From: Chloroflexota bacterium
Lineage (GTDB): Bacteria; Chloroflexota; UBA5177; JANWHV01
Direction: 5' to 3'
Length of the DNA: 9,300 nucleotides
NCBI GenBank assembly: GCA_025924845.1
Contig: JAICHN010000192.1
Location: 1-9,300 of the forward strand
Shown: positions 1-6,126 of the stretch, piece after piece
Layout: every line of letters starts with the position of its first letter
Numbering within the stretch: position 1 is the first letter of the stretch
Notes under the pieces: generated by a model
Seen by the model: the letters and a program-made list of their open reading frames with translations, nothing else
The model's database searches: none
Told to the model about the DNA's origin: nothing
Position numbers and translations under genes: made by a program

Positions 1-310
1 GCAGCTTGCCGTCGATCTCGTCCTGCCGCACCCCGCCCCACTCCCAGTGCGAGTGTAATAACTGGCCGTCAACCTCCAGCCAGAAGGTAAAGGGCGTGTG
101 GTGCCGCGCGGGATCGAGGCGGGCATCCTCCCACGGATTGATGAAACCGGCGCCGTTCCAGGCCCGCGCTACAAGCTGGCCTTTGATCAGAGACTCTTCG
201 TAGACGGTAAGGTGCGAGCGATAGGCCACGGTAATCGCGGGTTCCAGCTCGACATGCACATCCATGTGCGGGCCGTCCGCCTGTACTGCCGCGTCGTGTT
301 CTATCGCCAA
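1..310 (-). CDS. N-terminal part of a possible glycoside hydrolase-like protein, cut by the window edge
   Basis: The first 103 codons of a gene that runs off the left edge. The start is TTG at 310-308. A TAA lies in the same frame four codons upstream, so the frame cannot extend, and a strong Shine-Dalgarno sequence AAAGGAGA sits 6 bases before the TTG. The next possible start, ATG at codon 16, has no such site. There is no signal peptide. The visible protein has a beta-strand-like stretch (VELEPAITVAYRSHLTVYEE) followed by WLEVDGQLLHSHWEWGG at about residues 80-96. The phrase 'LEVDGQLL..HWEW' resembles the N-terminal beta-sandwich of alpha-galactosidase-like (GH36-type) proteins as I remember them, which would fit the locus, but no catalytic region is visible. 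It lies 176 bases after the secreted-protein gene and is probably the last visible member of the left operon. That it is a gene is fairly sure; its function is a guess. Confidence 0.7.
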   Translation of the reverse strand, partial: MAIEHDAAVQADGPHMDVHVELEPAITVAYRSHLTVYEESLIKGQLVARAWNGAGFINPWEDARLDPARHHTPFTFWLEVDGQLLHSHWEWGGVRQDEIDGKL

Positions 311-316
311 GAGATT

Positions 317-324
317 TCTCCTTT
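317..324 (-). promoter_or_regulatory. Shine-Dalgarno site that fixes the TTG start
   Basis: AAAGGAGA on the minus strand, 6 bases before the TTG at 310. A nearby ATG at 332 lies upstream of this site and in another frame, so it cannot be the start of this reading frame. Confidence 0.75.
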
Positions 325-335
325 ATCTGCATGCT

Positions 336-365
336 GTTGCCCGCCGCGCGAAAGCTGCGGGCAAC
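336..365 (-). repeat. Stem-loop in the leader of the TTG-start gene
   Basis: A perfect 9-base inverted repeat, GTTGCCCGC (336-344) and GCGGGCAAC (357-365), with a 12-base loop. It ends 11 bases before the Shine-Dalgarno site in the direction of transcription. No T-run follows it, so it is not a classic intrinsic terminator. It may affect RNA stability or translation of the gene that starts at 310. The arm at 361-366 can also pair with AGTTGC at 387-392, so two exclusive folds are possible. Confidence 0.55.
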
Positions 366-409
366 TCGCACCGGGATTCCGCTTGTAGTTGCACGGACCC
401 CTTAATTCA

Positions 410-439
410 CCGGCCGCGGTTGCTGGCAACCGCGGCCGG
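410..439 (-). terminator. Strong intergenic hairpin after the secreted-protein gene
   Basis: A perfect 13-base stem, CCGGCCGCGGTTG (410-422) and CAACCGCGGCCGG (427-439), with a 4-base loop. It lies 47 bases beyond the stop codon of the secreted-protein gene. The sequence after the stem in the direction of transcription is TGAATTAAGG, not a T-run, so full intrinsic termination is doubtful. It could act as a partial terminator or a barrier to 3' exonucleases that separates the last gene from the rest of the operon. Confidence 0.6.
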
Positions 440-486
440 AAGACAATACATACGTGGAACGCTTCTACCGAATGAGCGATGAGGGT

Positions 487-1272
487 TTAGCCCTCGCCGC
501 TCCAGGTACCGATGTCGCCCTTGGCGGGGCCGATAAACGTTCCGGTCCACTTCGACAACTGCAGGAACGGTGAGGACGATCCGACCACTACTACGTCACC
601 GCCGACCATATGCAAGGTTGCCACGAGGTTGCCGTTCACCAGGCGCCCGTCGGCCGGCACGACCTTGCCGTCCGTGAGCAACGTGAAGGTGCCGTCCGCC
701 CAGCCGTCCGCCGTGGCCGTCAGCGAAAGGGCGCCCCCGATCGATACTTTGTGCGCGCTGCCCTTGGCGGATTTGCCGCCGATGTCGAACCCGACATGCA
801 CGGTTTCGGGCGTCAGCACCCACGAGCCTACACCGCTGGTCCCGCCCATGGCGATCGCCCCGCCGAATTGGCCGGTCTTGCTGCTAATCGCATGTCCGTC
901 CAGCGTCATTGACCATTTCTTACTCTTGACCTTCAGACTGGTAGGGGCGAGGCTGGTGGTGTTCGTGAAGGCGCCGGTGACCGTAGCGGTAATGCCGGTG
1001 GTCAGGGTGAGCGTGCCGACGACGCCGCTCTTGTAGTCCATCGTGCCGGTCAGTTGGCCCGATGCAGTCGTGCCCGCGGACGCGCCACGTATCATCTGGG
1101 CGCCGAAATGATAGGTAATGGCCACGGGGGCCGGAACGTCCGCGGCACGCCCGGCCGCGTGCACGCCATTTGCCCACGGCGCCGATGCCCCGCCAAGCAG
1201 GGTGGCTACGATGAACACGCCTCCCAGGAGAAGTCTGCGTGCTGCTTTAGCTTGATTACGGTCGCCCTTCAT
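487..1272 (-). CDS. Secreted, cysteine-free, beta-rich protein of unknown function
   Basis: A 261-residue protein I do not recognise. The start is ATG at 1272, with AAGGAG about 8-10 bases upstream; an in-frame GTG at 1314 would add 14 residues and has no better site. The N-terminus looks like a Sec signal peptide: basic MKGDRNQAKAARR, a hydrophobic core LLLGGVFIVATLLGG, and possible cleavage after NGVHA near residue 39. The mature part is rich in Gly, Thr, Ser, Ala and Val, has no cysteine, and is made of short alternating hydrophobic runs such as GTLTLTTGITATVTGAF (86-102) and ALSLTATADGWADGTFTLL (181-199), suggesting a beta-sandwich or beta-barrel. KW-type patches recur (KKWSMTLDG, SKWTGTFIG), hinting at an internal duplication. 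It begins 84 bases after the second permease, so it is probably co-transcribed. A surface or sugar-binding role would fit but is only an inference. Confidence 0.75.
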   Translation of the reverse strand: MKGDRNQAKAARRLLLGGVFIVATLLGGASAPWANGVHAAGRAADVPAPVAITYHFGAQMIRGASAGTTASGQLTGTMDYKSGVVGTLTLTTGITATVTGAFTNTTSLAPTSLKVKSKKWSMTLDGHAISSKTGQFGGAIAMGGTSGVGSWVLTPETVHVGFDIGGKSAKGSAHKVSIGGALSLTATADGWADGTFTLLTDGKVVPADGRLVNGNLVATLHMVGGDVVVVGSSSPFLQLSKWTGTFIGPAKGDIGTWSGEG

Positions 1273-1356
1273 GGTGCCGACTCCTTGACAATCTAACGGT
1301 CGATGCACTCTCACTTGGAGCGCACGGCGAATAGTCGCGACTGGTTACGAAGGATG

Positions 1357-2256
1357 CTAAAACTTCAAGCCCGTCATGGCGATGCCTCTGATCATGTACT
1401 TCGAGCCAAAGAGATAGGCGATCATGAGCGGGATCACCGTCACGATTGCCGCTGCGATCAAATAGTCATATCGCGTGTCGTAATAGCCCTGTAGGCCGTT
1501 CAAGATCAGGGGCAAGGTCTGTTCGTCTTGACTGCTCAAGACCACCAACGGCCAGAGGTAGTCATTCCAGACTCCCAGGAAGACGAGGATCGCCAGGGCC
1601 GCCATTGGGGAGGCCGAGAGCGGGATGACGATCTGGACGAAGATACGCCACTCCGAGGTGCCGTCAATGCGGGCGGCTTCAAGCATCTCGTAGGGGATGC
1701 TTCCCATGAACTGCCGCATCAAGAAGATGCCGAAGGTGTTACAGAGTCCGGTGACGATCACGCCGCCCAGGTGATTGGACAGCCCCATGCTGCCCACCGT
1801 GATGTACAGCGGGATGAGGATCACCGCGAAGGGCACCATGAGGGTAGCCAGCAAGAGGAGGAACAGTGGTTCCTTGCCCCAGAACCTGTATTTCGCGAAG
1901 ACATAGCCCGCCATGGTCGAGGTCAGCACGGTGACCGCGGTGACACTGAAGGAGACCACCACGGTGTTGCGAAAGCCAATCCAGAGATTGGAGAGGCCGA
2001 AGACCGTCCGGTACGAGTCCAGGGTCCAGGTACGCGGGAGCAAAGATCCTGACTCCATCACCTCCTTGAAGGGCTTGAACGACGCGAAGATGCACCAGAC
2101 CAAGGGTGAGACGGCAACCAAGGCCGCTATGATCAGCATGGCATGTATAAGCAGCTGATCCTTTTCAAGCCACCGTACCTGCCGCTTAGCAGGCTCGGGC
2201 ATCACACGAGGACCGATTCTGGTATCCGCGCGTTCATGGCCGGAGGCGACACTCAT
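1357..2256 (-). CDS. Sugar ABC transporter permease, MalG-like (CUT1), second pair
   Basis: A 299-residue inner-membrane permease subunit, the usual family length apart from a slightly long cytoplasmic N-terminus (about 33 residues). The six expected membrane segments start near LLIHAMLIIAALVAVSPLVW (35-54). The cytoplasmic EAA loop that docks on the ATPase is clear at 193-213: EAARIDGTSEWRIFVQIVIPL, with E193, A194, A195, D198 and G199 in place. The tail KYMIRGIAMTG is typical of MalG-type proteins. The ATG at 2256 follows a near-perfect Shine-Dalgarno AAGGAGGAGA at 2270-2261. Only 19 bases separate it from the stop codon of the MalF-like gene, so the two are one operon and probably form a heterodimer. 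No ATPase gene is nearby. The family call is firm; the sugar is not known. Confidence 0.95.
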   Translation of the reverse strand: MSVASGHERADTRIGPRVMPEPAKRQVRWLEKDQLLIHAMLIIAALVAVSPLVWCIFASFKPFKEVMESGSLLPRTWTLDSYRTVFGLSNLWIGFRNTVVVSFSVTAVTVLTSTMAGYVFAKYRFWGKEPLFLLLLATLMVPFAVILIPLYITVGSMGLSNHLGGVIVTGLCNTFGIFLMRQFMGSIPYEMLEAARIDGTSEWRIFVQIVIPLSASPMAALAILVFLGVWNDYLWPLVVLSSQDEQTLPLILNGLQGYYDTRYDYLIAAAIVTVIPLMIAYLFGSKYMIRGIAMTGLKF

Positions 2257-2275
2257 TCAATCTCCTCCTTCCCGC

Positions 2276-3235
2276 TCAGTACGACCAATTTACGCGCGTC
2301 AGGCGCAAGGTGATCAAGGTAAGTCCCAGGGTTATGGCAAATTCCACGATGGCCGCCGCCGCTGCCTGGCCGAACTGCAGAGTCGCGAAGGCCAGATTAT
2401 AGATGTAGAGGTTAAGCAGGTAGGTCGCGTTACTGGGACCGCCCTGGGTGAGGGTTTGGGGTAGGGTGAATTCCTGCAGGCCGTTGATCACGCCCAGAAT
2501 CAGGATCAGATTCAACGTGGGCTGCAACAGGGGCAGCGTCACATGCCAGAACCGTCCAAACGGTCCCGCCCCGTCTACCCGCGCCGCGTCATTCAGTTCG
2601 GTAGGGATGTTGAGGAGACCGGCCGTCAGAATGACGATAGTAACCCCAATCCCCTTCCAGATGCCGATCAGCACGGAGGTCGGCAGCGCACTATCCGAAC
2701 TGGTCAACCAGCGCGACGTGGGCAAGTGCAAGGCGGACAATACCTGGTTGACCGGACCGATCTCCGGGTCGAAGACGATTTTGATCAGCAGCACGACCGA
2801 GATCAGCGCCAGTACGACCGGAATAAAGATTAAGGTCTGGTAGAGGGTTCGGCCACGCTTGACATTGACCAGACACAACGAGATGGCCAGGGCCAGCGGA
2901 ATGCCTATGACCATGCCGAGAATGCCCCAGGCAAGGCTGTTCTTCAGCGACGTCGAAAAGAGTGGATCGTTAAACAGGGCGCGAAAGTTGTCGAGGCCGA
3001 GAAAGCGGCTGCGGCTCGGGTCCACGATACGGTAGTAAATCAAGGAAAGGTGGAAGCCCTGGATCACCGACCAGAAGACAAAGATAGAGTACCAGATCAA
3101 GATGGGGACCAGGGTGACCACCCCAAACTGGAACTGGGGCCGGCGCAGGGTCTTTAGTACCGTGCGCCGGATCCCTCCCGGCCTTTGTCCTCCCGGCATA
3201 CGATAGCCGCCACTCACACCCACGTCCGCTTTCAT
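2276..3235 (-). CDS. Sugar ABC transporter permease, MalF-like (CUT1), second pair
   Basis: A 319-residue membrane permease subunit when started at ATG 3235, which has GGGGAGGG a few bases upstream. An in-frame GTG at 3268 would add 11 residues. A basic N-terminus precedes the first membrane segment (FGVVTLVPILIWYSIFVFW, about 37-55). Then come the family phrases FLGLDNFRALF (78-88), KRGRTLYQTLIFIP, and the EAA-type loop DAARVDGAGPFGRFWHVTLP (216-235), in which Asp replaces the usual first Glu. LTQGGPSNAT (262-271) is the standard periplasmic loop near the last helices. It lies between the binding-protein gene (108-base gap with a hairpin) and the MalG-like gene (19-base gap). It shares GRTLYQ, LPTS.WL and the C-terminal WSY with the MalF-like protein at 6127-7164, so the two are paralogs. 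Confidence 0.95.
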   Translation of the reverse strand: MKADVGVSGGYRMPGGQRPGGIRRTVLKTLRRPQFQFGVVTLVPILIWYSIFVFWSVIQGFHLSLIYYRIVDPSRSRFLGLDNFRALFNDPLFSTSLKNSLAWGILGMVIGIPLALAISLCLVNVKRGRTLYQTLIFIPVVLALISVVLLIKIVFDPEIGPVNQVLSALHLPTSRWLTSSDSALPTSVLIGIWKGIGVTIVILTAGLLNIPTELNDAARVDGAGPFGRFWHVTLPLLQPTLNLILILGVINGLQEFTLPQTLTQGGPSNATYLLNLYIYNLAFATLQFGQAAAAAIVEFAITLGLTLITLRLTRVNWSY

Positions 3236-3275
3236 GACCCTCCCCACCGGGCACAATGACCAGATCACCGCTACT

Positions 3276-3328
3276 GCCGCGAGAACACAGCCGGCGTACG
3301 AAAGTAGCCACTCCCATGTTCTCGCGGC
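3276..3328 (-). repeat. Stem-loop between the binding-protein and permease genes
   Basis: A perfect 12-base inverted repeat, GCCGCGAGAACA (3276-3287) and TGTTCTCGCGGC (3317-3328), with a 29-base loop that can form a small inner hairpin. It starts 16 bases after the binding-protein stop codon. There is no T-run. Hairpins at this place in sugar-transport operons are known to stabilise the upstream binding-protein RNA or stop part of the transcripts, so that more binding protein than permease is made; the same role here is an inference. Confidence 0.7.
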
Positions 3329-3343
3329 GCTTGTGCGTTGCGT

Positions 3344-4747
3344 TTACTCCAGATTCTGGAGATCAATCTGGTATTGCTTGTATTGCGCTTCGGCCTGTGC
3401 CTGAATTTGCTTTACGGCTTCCTGTGAGTTGATCTTCTTCTGGCGTACGGACTGGCATACGGCCATAATGTTGTTCGAAATCTTGCTGTAGTACCCGACC
3501 TCGCCGATGAACTTCACATTGTCACAGATCGCCGCGAATTGCTTGCGGTTCGCATAGGAGGAATTCGTGTTGTTCCGGGGTGCGAACCGAGAGGTGTCGT
3601 TGTCCTCGATGCTCTTCCACGCCGAGATCACTGTACCGCCGTAGATCAGGGCCCACTGATATTGCGCCTTCGTCGTCGCCATCATCCGCAGGAAAGCCGT
3701 GGCAAGGTTCGGATGGGGCGCCTTGCCCGGGGTGACAAAGCCCCAGCCGTCCGCGGTGCCGCCCGCGATCGGGGTCTTGCCGTGGATCTTGGGCACTCCT
3801 GCCATCTCGAAGTGATAGCCGAGCGCCGAGTTAATGGAGAGTGACGGGGTGCCGTTGGCCAGGGTGACGGCGGCTTTGCCGTTGAGCGCTTCATCCTGGC
3901 ACGCCGAGAGATCATTCCACTCGGTTTCGATGCCCATCTTGACGGGCGTCTCCACATGCAGTTGCATGGCCTCAATGCCGGCCGGAGAGTCGAAGTGGAA
4001 GGTCTTGGTCGCCGGATCAAACGGGGTCTGCCCGATGGTGAGCATCATGCCCCAGTAGGTCTTGTCGTCCCAACCCTCGCCGCAGAGCCCCCAGCGCGTG
4101 ACTTTGCCATTCTTCGTAACCTGCAACGCCTTCGCCAGCGCGAACAAATCATCATAGCTGTCAAAGTAGAATTGGCCGTTGCTGGGCGGATACTTGCTGG
4201 ACAATCCCGCCTTCTTGACCAATTCGGCCGGCACGTTGACCACCGAACCGTTGCCGCCGTCGGCTTCGACCGGCACGCCGTAGATCTTGCCGCGGAAGGT
4301 GAAGGCAGCGACCGAATCACCCGTGAAGTCGCGCGCGATATTGATATGGTTATGTCCGTACACTGAGTCGGTGATAAACGGAATGGCCCCCTGGATGGCC
4401 AGGTTGACCGTCTGATCCGCCCGGATACACACGATGTCCGGCTCCGTGCCCGCGGCAATTGAAGCGATAAGCTTGGTATCGAGCGGCCAGGGTTGCGGCT
4501 GGACGGTGATCGTGGAGCCGGTCTGCTTGTGAAACAGATCCGCGAGACGATGGTAGGTCTGCACGTGCGGTTGGTAATTCAGCCCCCACATGGTTCCCTG
4601 GGGCTCGATGGCCTTTAAGCGCGCGGCACCCGCTGCCGCTTCCACCATCGTCGCGCCCGTCTTGAGACCACTAGTGGCGAGGGCACCGGCGCCCACGGTC
4701 GCCACGGCGGTCTTCAGAAAGTTGCGTCGACTCGTCTTGGTACTCAT
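3344..4747 (-). CDS. Extracellular sugar-binding protein (family 1), Tat-exported
   Basis: A 467-residue solute-binding protein that would capture a sugar outside the cell and hand it to a CUT1 permease. The start chosen is ATG 4747, with AGGAG 8 bases upstream; ATGs at 4753 and 4774 are placed too close to, or before, that site. The N-terminus has a twin-arginine signal, SRRNFLK at residues 6-12, then the hydrophobic TAVATVGAGALATSGL. No cysteine lies at a lipobox position, so it does not look like a lipoprotein; AxA-type cleavage near residues 37-42 is likely. Family features include WPLDTKLIASIAAGTEPDIV (87-106), YGVPVEADGG (156-165), the DGWGFVTPG block (333-341) and the C-terminal helix EAVKQIQAQAEAQYKQY (443-459). 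It is the first gene after the promoter at 5047-5074 and is followed by its paired permeases. The family is firm; the ligand is unknown. Confidence 0.93.
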   Translation of the reverse strand: MSTKTSRRNFLKTAVATVGAGALATSGLKTGATMVEAAAGAARLKAIEPQGTMWGLNYQPHVQTYHRLADLFHKQTGSTITVQPQPWPLDTKLIASIAAGTEPDIVCIRADQTVNLAIQGAIPFITDSVYGHNHINIARDFTGDSVAAFTFRGKIYGVPVEADGGNGSVVNVPAELVKKAGLSSKYPPSNGQFYFDSYDDLFALAKALQVTKNGKVTRWGLCGEGWDDKTYWGMMLTIGQTPFDPATKTFHFDSPAGIEAMQLHVETPVKMGIETEWNDLSACQDEALNGKAAVTLANGTPSLSINSALGYHFEMAGVPKIHGKTPIAGGTADGWGFVTPGKAPHPNLATAFLRMMATTKAQYQWALIYGGTVISAWKSIEDNDTSRFAPRNNTNSSYANRKQFAAICDNVKFIGEVGYYSKISNNIMAVCQSVRQKKINSQEAVKQIQAQAEAQYKQYQIDLQNLE

Positions 4748-4755
4748 GTCCATGA

Positions 4756-4760
4756 CTCCT
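4756..4760 (-). promoter_or_regulatory. Shine-Dalgarno site that selects ATG 4747
   Basis: AGGAG on the minus strand, 8 bases before the ATG at 4747 and only 2 before the in-frame ATG at 4753. This favours the start that places the twin-arginine motif at residues 7-8. Confidence 0.65.
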
Positions 4761-4925
4761 AATGAAGCTATCATAGCCGGGCGTTGAGCACTGGCATCAT
4801 ATGGTCCGCAATGGTTGGAGCGCCGTCACCTCCTCTCTATATCCTCACTATAGTTCATTACACTTGCAGTTAATCGCACATGAATATACAGGAGGGAGAT
4901 CCGCTGGTCCTACATGGTTACGGGG

Positions 4926-4965
4926 CGCAACGCTCGGCAACCGAGGACCCTGTCAGATCGTTGCG
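4926..4965 (-). ncRNA. Nested stem-loop in the leader, candidate cis-acting RNA
   Basis: On the minus strand CGCAACG (4965-4959) pairs perfectly with CGTTGCG (4932-4926). Inside it, CTCGG (4945-4941) pairs with CCGAG (4937-4933) over a 3-base loop and stacks directly on the outer stem, leaving a 13-base one-sided bulge (4958-4946). Part of the bulge (GGTC, read 4949-4946) is complementary to GACC read from 4909 to 4906, and the match grows to 6 bases if the inner stem opens. The pairing is seen in the sequence; a regulatory function is inferred. Confidence 0.35.
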
Positions 4966-4981
4966 AGCCGGCACTTCATCT

Positions 4982-5004
4982 CGTGATGCCGCGCTGCCGA
5001 CCGG
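4982..5004. repeat. Downstream copy of an imperfect repeat around the promoter
   Basis: On the plus strand CGTGATGCC, then GCGCT, then GCCGACCGG. It matches the copy at 5112-5129 at 17 of 18 positions, apart from the 5-base insert. It lies about 35-60 bases beyond the predicted transcription start. It could be an operator half of a pair, or the trace of a small duplication. Confidence 0.45.
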
Positions 5005-5046
5005 TACATCTACCTACTTTATGAGTCAAATTCGCCATGTGGTAAC

Positions 5047-5074
5047 AGTATACAGATCGCATCAAGAAAGTCAA
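5047..5074 (-). promoter_or_regulatory. Sigma-70-type promoter of the binding-protein operon
   Basis: On the minus strand a -35 box TTGACT (5074-5069) and a -10 box TATACT (5052-5047) are separated by 16 bases; each differs from the consensus TTGACA/TATAAT by one base. The predicted start of transcription is near 5040. This is the best promoter I can see in the window and it faces the binding-protein gene. Confidence 0.72.
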
Positions 5075-5111
5075 CGTCCCATCGGCATGAGAGCGTGCGT
5101 CAGAGTTTTGC

Positions 5112-5129
5112 CGTAATGCCGCCGACCGG
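5112..5129. repeat. Upstream copy of an imperfect repeat around the promoter
   Basis: On the plus strand CGTAATGCC directly followed by GCCGACCGG. It lies about 40 bases upstream of the -35 box. Its partner is at 4982-5004, offset by 125 bases when aligned on GCCGACCGG. It overlaps the edge of a 16-base near-palindrome, CGGCTCCGCGGAACCG (5127-5142). Confidence 0.45.
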
Positions 5130-5145
5130 CTCCGCGGAACCGAAA

Positions 5146-5249
5146 TAGGGGCGCGAGTCTCCTGGCCCGCCGTCGCCCATGCGGCAGCCAGACACTACCG
5201 GATGACCATTCGTGGCCGCACCAAGCGGGCCTGGAGACCCGCGCCCCTA
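5146..5249. mobile_element. MITE-like foldback element with TA ends
   Basis: Terminal inverted repeats of 25 bases (5146-5170 and 5225-5249) match at 23 positions and enclose 54 bases. The ends are TAGGGGCGCG and CGCGCCCCTA, so TA stands at both tips, as expected for the TA target duplication of IS630/Tc1-mariner-type miniature elements. Inside, TGCGGC (5180-5185) can pair with GCCGCA (5215-5220). It has no coding capacity. It starts 40 bases after the MalG-like stop codon at 5289, so its RNA hairpin may also end or protect the transcript of the right operon. Whether it is mobile depends on finding other copies. Confidence 0.6.
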
Positions 5250-5288
5250 CAACACGCCCCCGACCCACTCTTCGTCGGCACGCCGCCC

Positions 5289-6113
5289 TCACTCGGACGC
5301 GCTGGTCAGCGCGATGCCGCGTATAAAGTACTTCGTGGTGAGCGCGGTGACGATGAGCGCCGGCAGGGTCGTCAGCACCACCACGGCCGAGACGTCCGGC
5401 GTCGAATCGCCCAGCCCGCTGGATAGGAGAATCGGCAGTGTCCAGTGCGCCGGATTGCTCAGCAGAATAGCCGGCAGCAGGAAATCGTTAAACGTGTGCA
5501 TGAAGGTATAGACGGCCAGCACGGTCAACGCGGAGGTGCAGAGCGGGAGCATCAACTGTACGACGATCCGCCACTCCGATGCCCCGTCTATCCGTGCCGC
5601 GTCCAGCAATTCAGAGGGGATACCCTCCAGGAACTGCCGTACGATGAAAATGCCGAGCGGCGACCACATGCCGGCCACGATCAGGCCGCCCAAACTGTTA
5701 TTGAATCCCAGATGCACCACCGTGACATAGACCGGGATGAGGATGGCGCTGAACGGGATCATTACCGCCGCGATCAGCGCGGTGAAGAGATGATCCCTGC
5801 CCCGAAAGCGGTACTTGGCCAGGACGAACCCCACCAAAAGCGAAGTCACTACGGCCGAGATCGTCACGCTTCCCGCCACGATGATGCTATTCCGGTAGTC
5901 CGCTATAAACGGCCCGGAGTCGAGCGCCTGATCGTAGTGGCTGGTGGTCCAGGATGTATCAAAGTAGCCTGGCTGAAACGACTGGAACAGCGACCAGAGG
6001 AATGGCCCCAGCGTCGCGCAGGAGAACGCCAGGAGCAGGATGTGGGGCGCTATCCGGCTCAGCGGTTTGTAGAGACTGCCGCGGCGTCGCGGCGGCCTGG
6101 CGAGTGTGCTCAT
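5289..6113 (-). CDS. Sugar ABC transporter permease, MalG-like (CUT1), first pair
   Basis: A 274-residue inner-membrane permease subunit. A basic start (ARPPRRRGSLYKP) precedes the first membrane segment (about 22-42). The ATPase-docking loop is at 171-190, DAARIDGASEWRIVVQLMLP, with Asp in place of the usual first Glu and the conserved D176-G177. LAKYRFRGRD (98-107) and the tail KYFIRGIALT are typical of the family. Only 13 bases separate its ATG (6113) from the stop of the upstream MalF-like gene. The ribosome-binding site is weak, so translation is probably coupled. The N-terminus is shorter than that of the paralog at 1357-2256. The family call is firm; the sugar is not known. Confidence 0.94.
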   Translation of the reverse strand: MSTLARPPRRRGSLYKPLSRIAPHILLLAFSCATLGPFLWSLFQSFQPGYFDTSWTTSHYDQALDSGPFIADYRNSIIVAGSVTISAVVTSLLVGFVLAKYRFRGRDHLFTALIAAVMIPFSAILIPVYVTVVHLGFNNSLGGLIVAGMWSPLGIFIVRQFLEGIPSELLDAARIDGASEWRIVVQLMLPLCTSALTVLAVYTFMHTFNDFLLPAILLSNPAHWTLPILLSSGLGDSTPDVSAVVVLTTLPALIVTALTTKYFIRGIALTSASE

Positions 6114-6126
6114 TTCGCTTGCCCCA

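Larger units (their letters stand above)
4748..5040 (-). promoter_or_regulatory. Long 5' leader of the binding-protein operon
   Basis: If the promoter at 5047-5074 is used, transcription starts near 5040 and the leader is about 290 bases, long for a sugar-transport operon. No gene is visible in it on either strand. It holds one copy of an 18-base repeat (4982-5004), a nested stem-loop (4926-4965), an unused perfect Shine-Dalgarno sequence, and the real ribosome-binding site at 4756-4760. I could not match it to a known riboswitch class by eye. Confidence 0.5.

Noticed and set aside
1333..1342. Perfect 10-base palindrome AGTCGCGACT between the permease and secreted-protein genes
   Set aside because: Short, no loop and no partner site; expected by chance in G+C-rich DNA.
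4771..4800. A 9-codon minus-strand mini frame (ATG ATG ... TGA) in the leader
   Set aside because: The strong Shine-Dalgarno sequence is about 28 bases away, too far, and no closer site is seen. Its codons show no leader-peptide pattern.
5001..5029. A second TTGACT box (5029-5024) downstream of the first promoter
   Set aside because: No acceptable -10 box stands 16-18 bases from it.
5071..5292. A minus-strand open frame of 73 codons across the foldback element and the promoter
   Set aside because: It covers a non-coding inverted repeat and the promoter, is Arg-rich and has no known motif.
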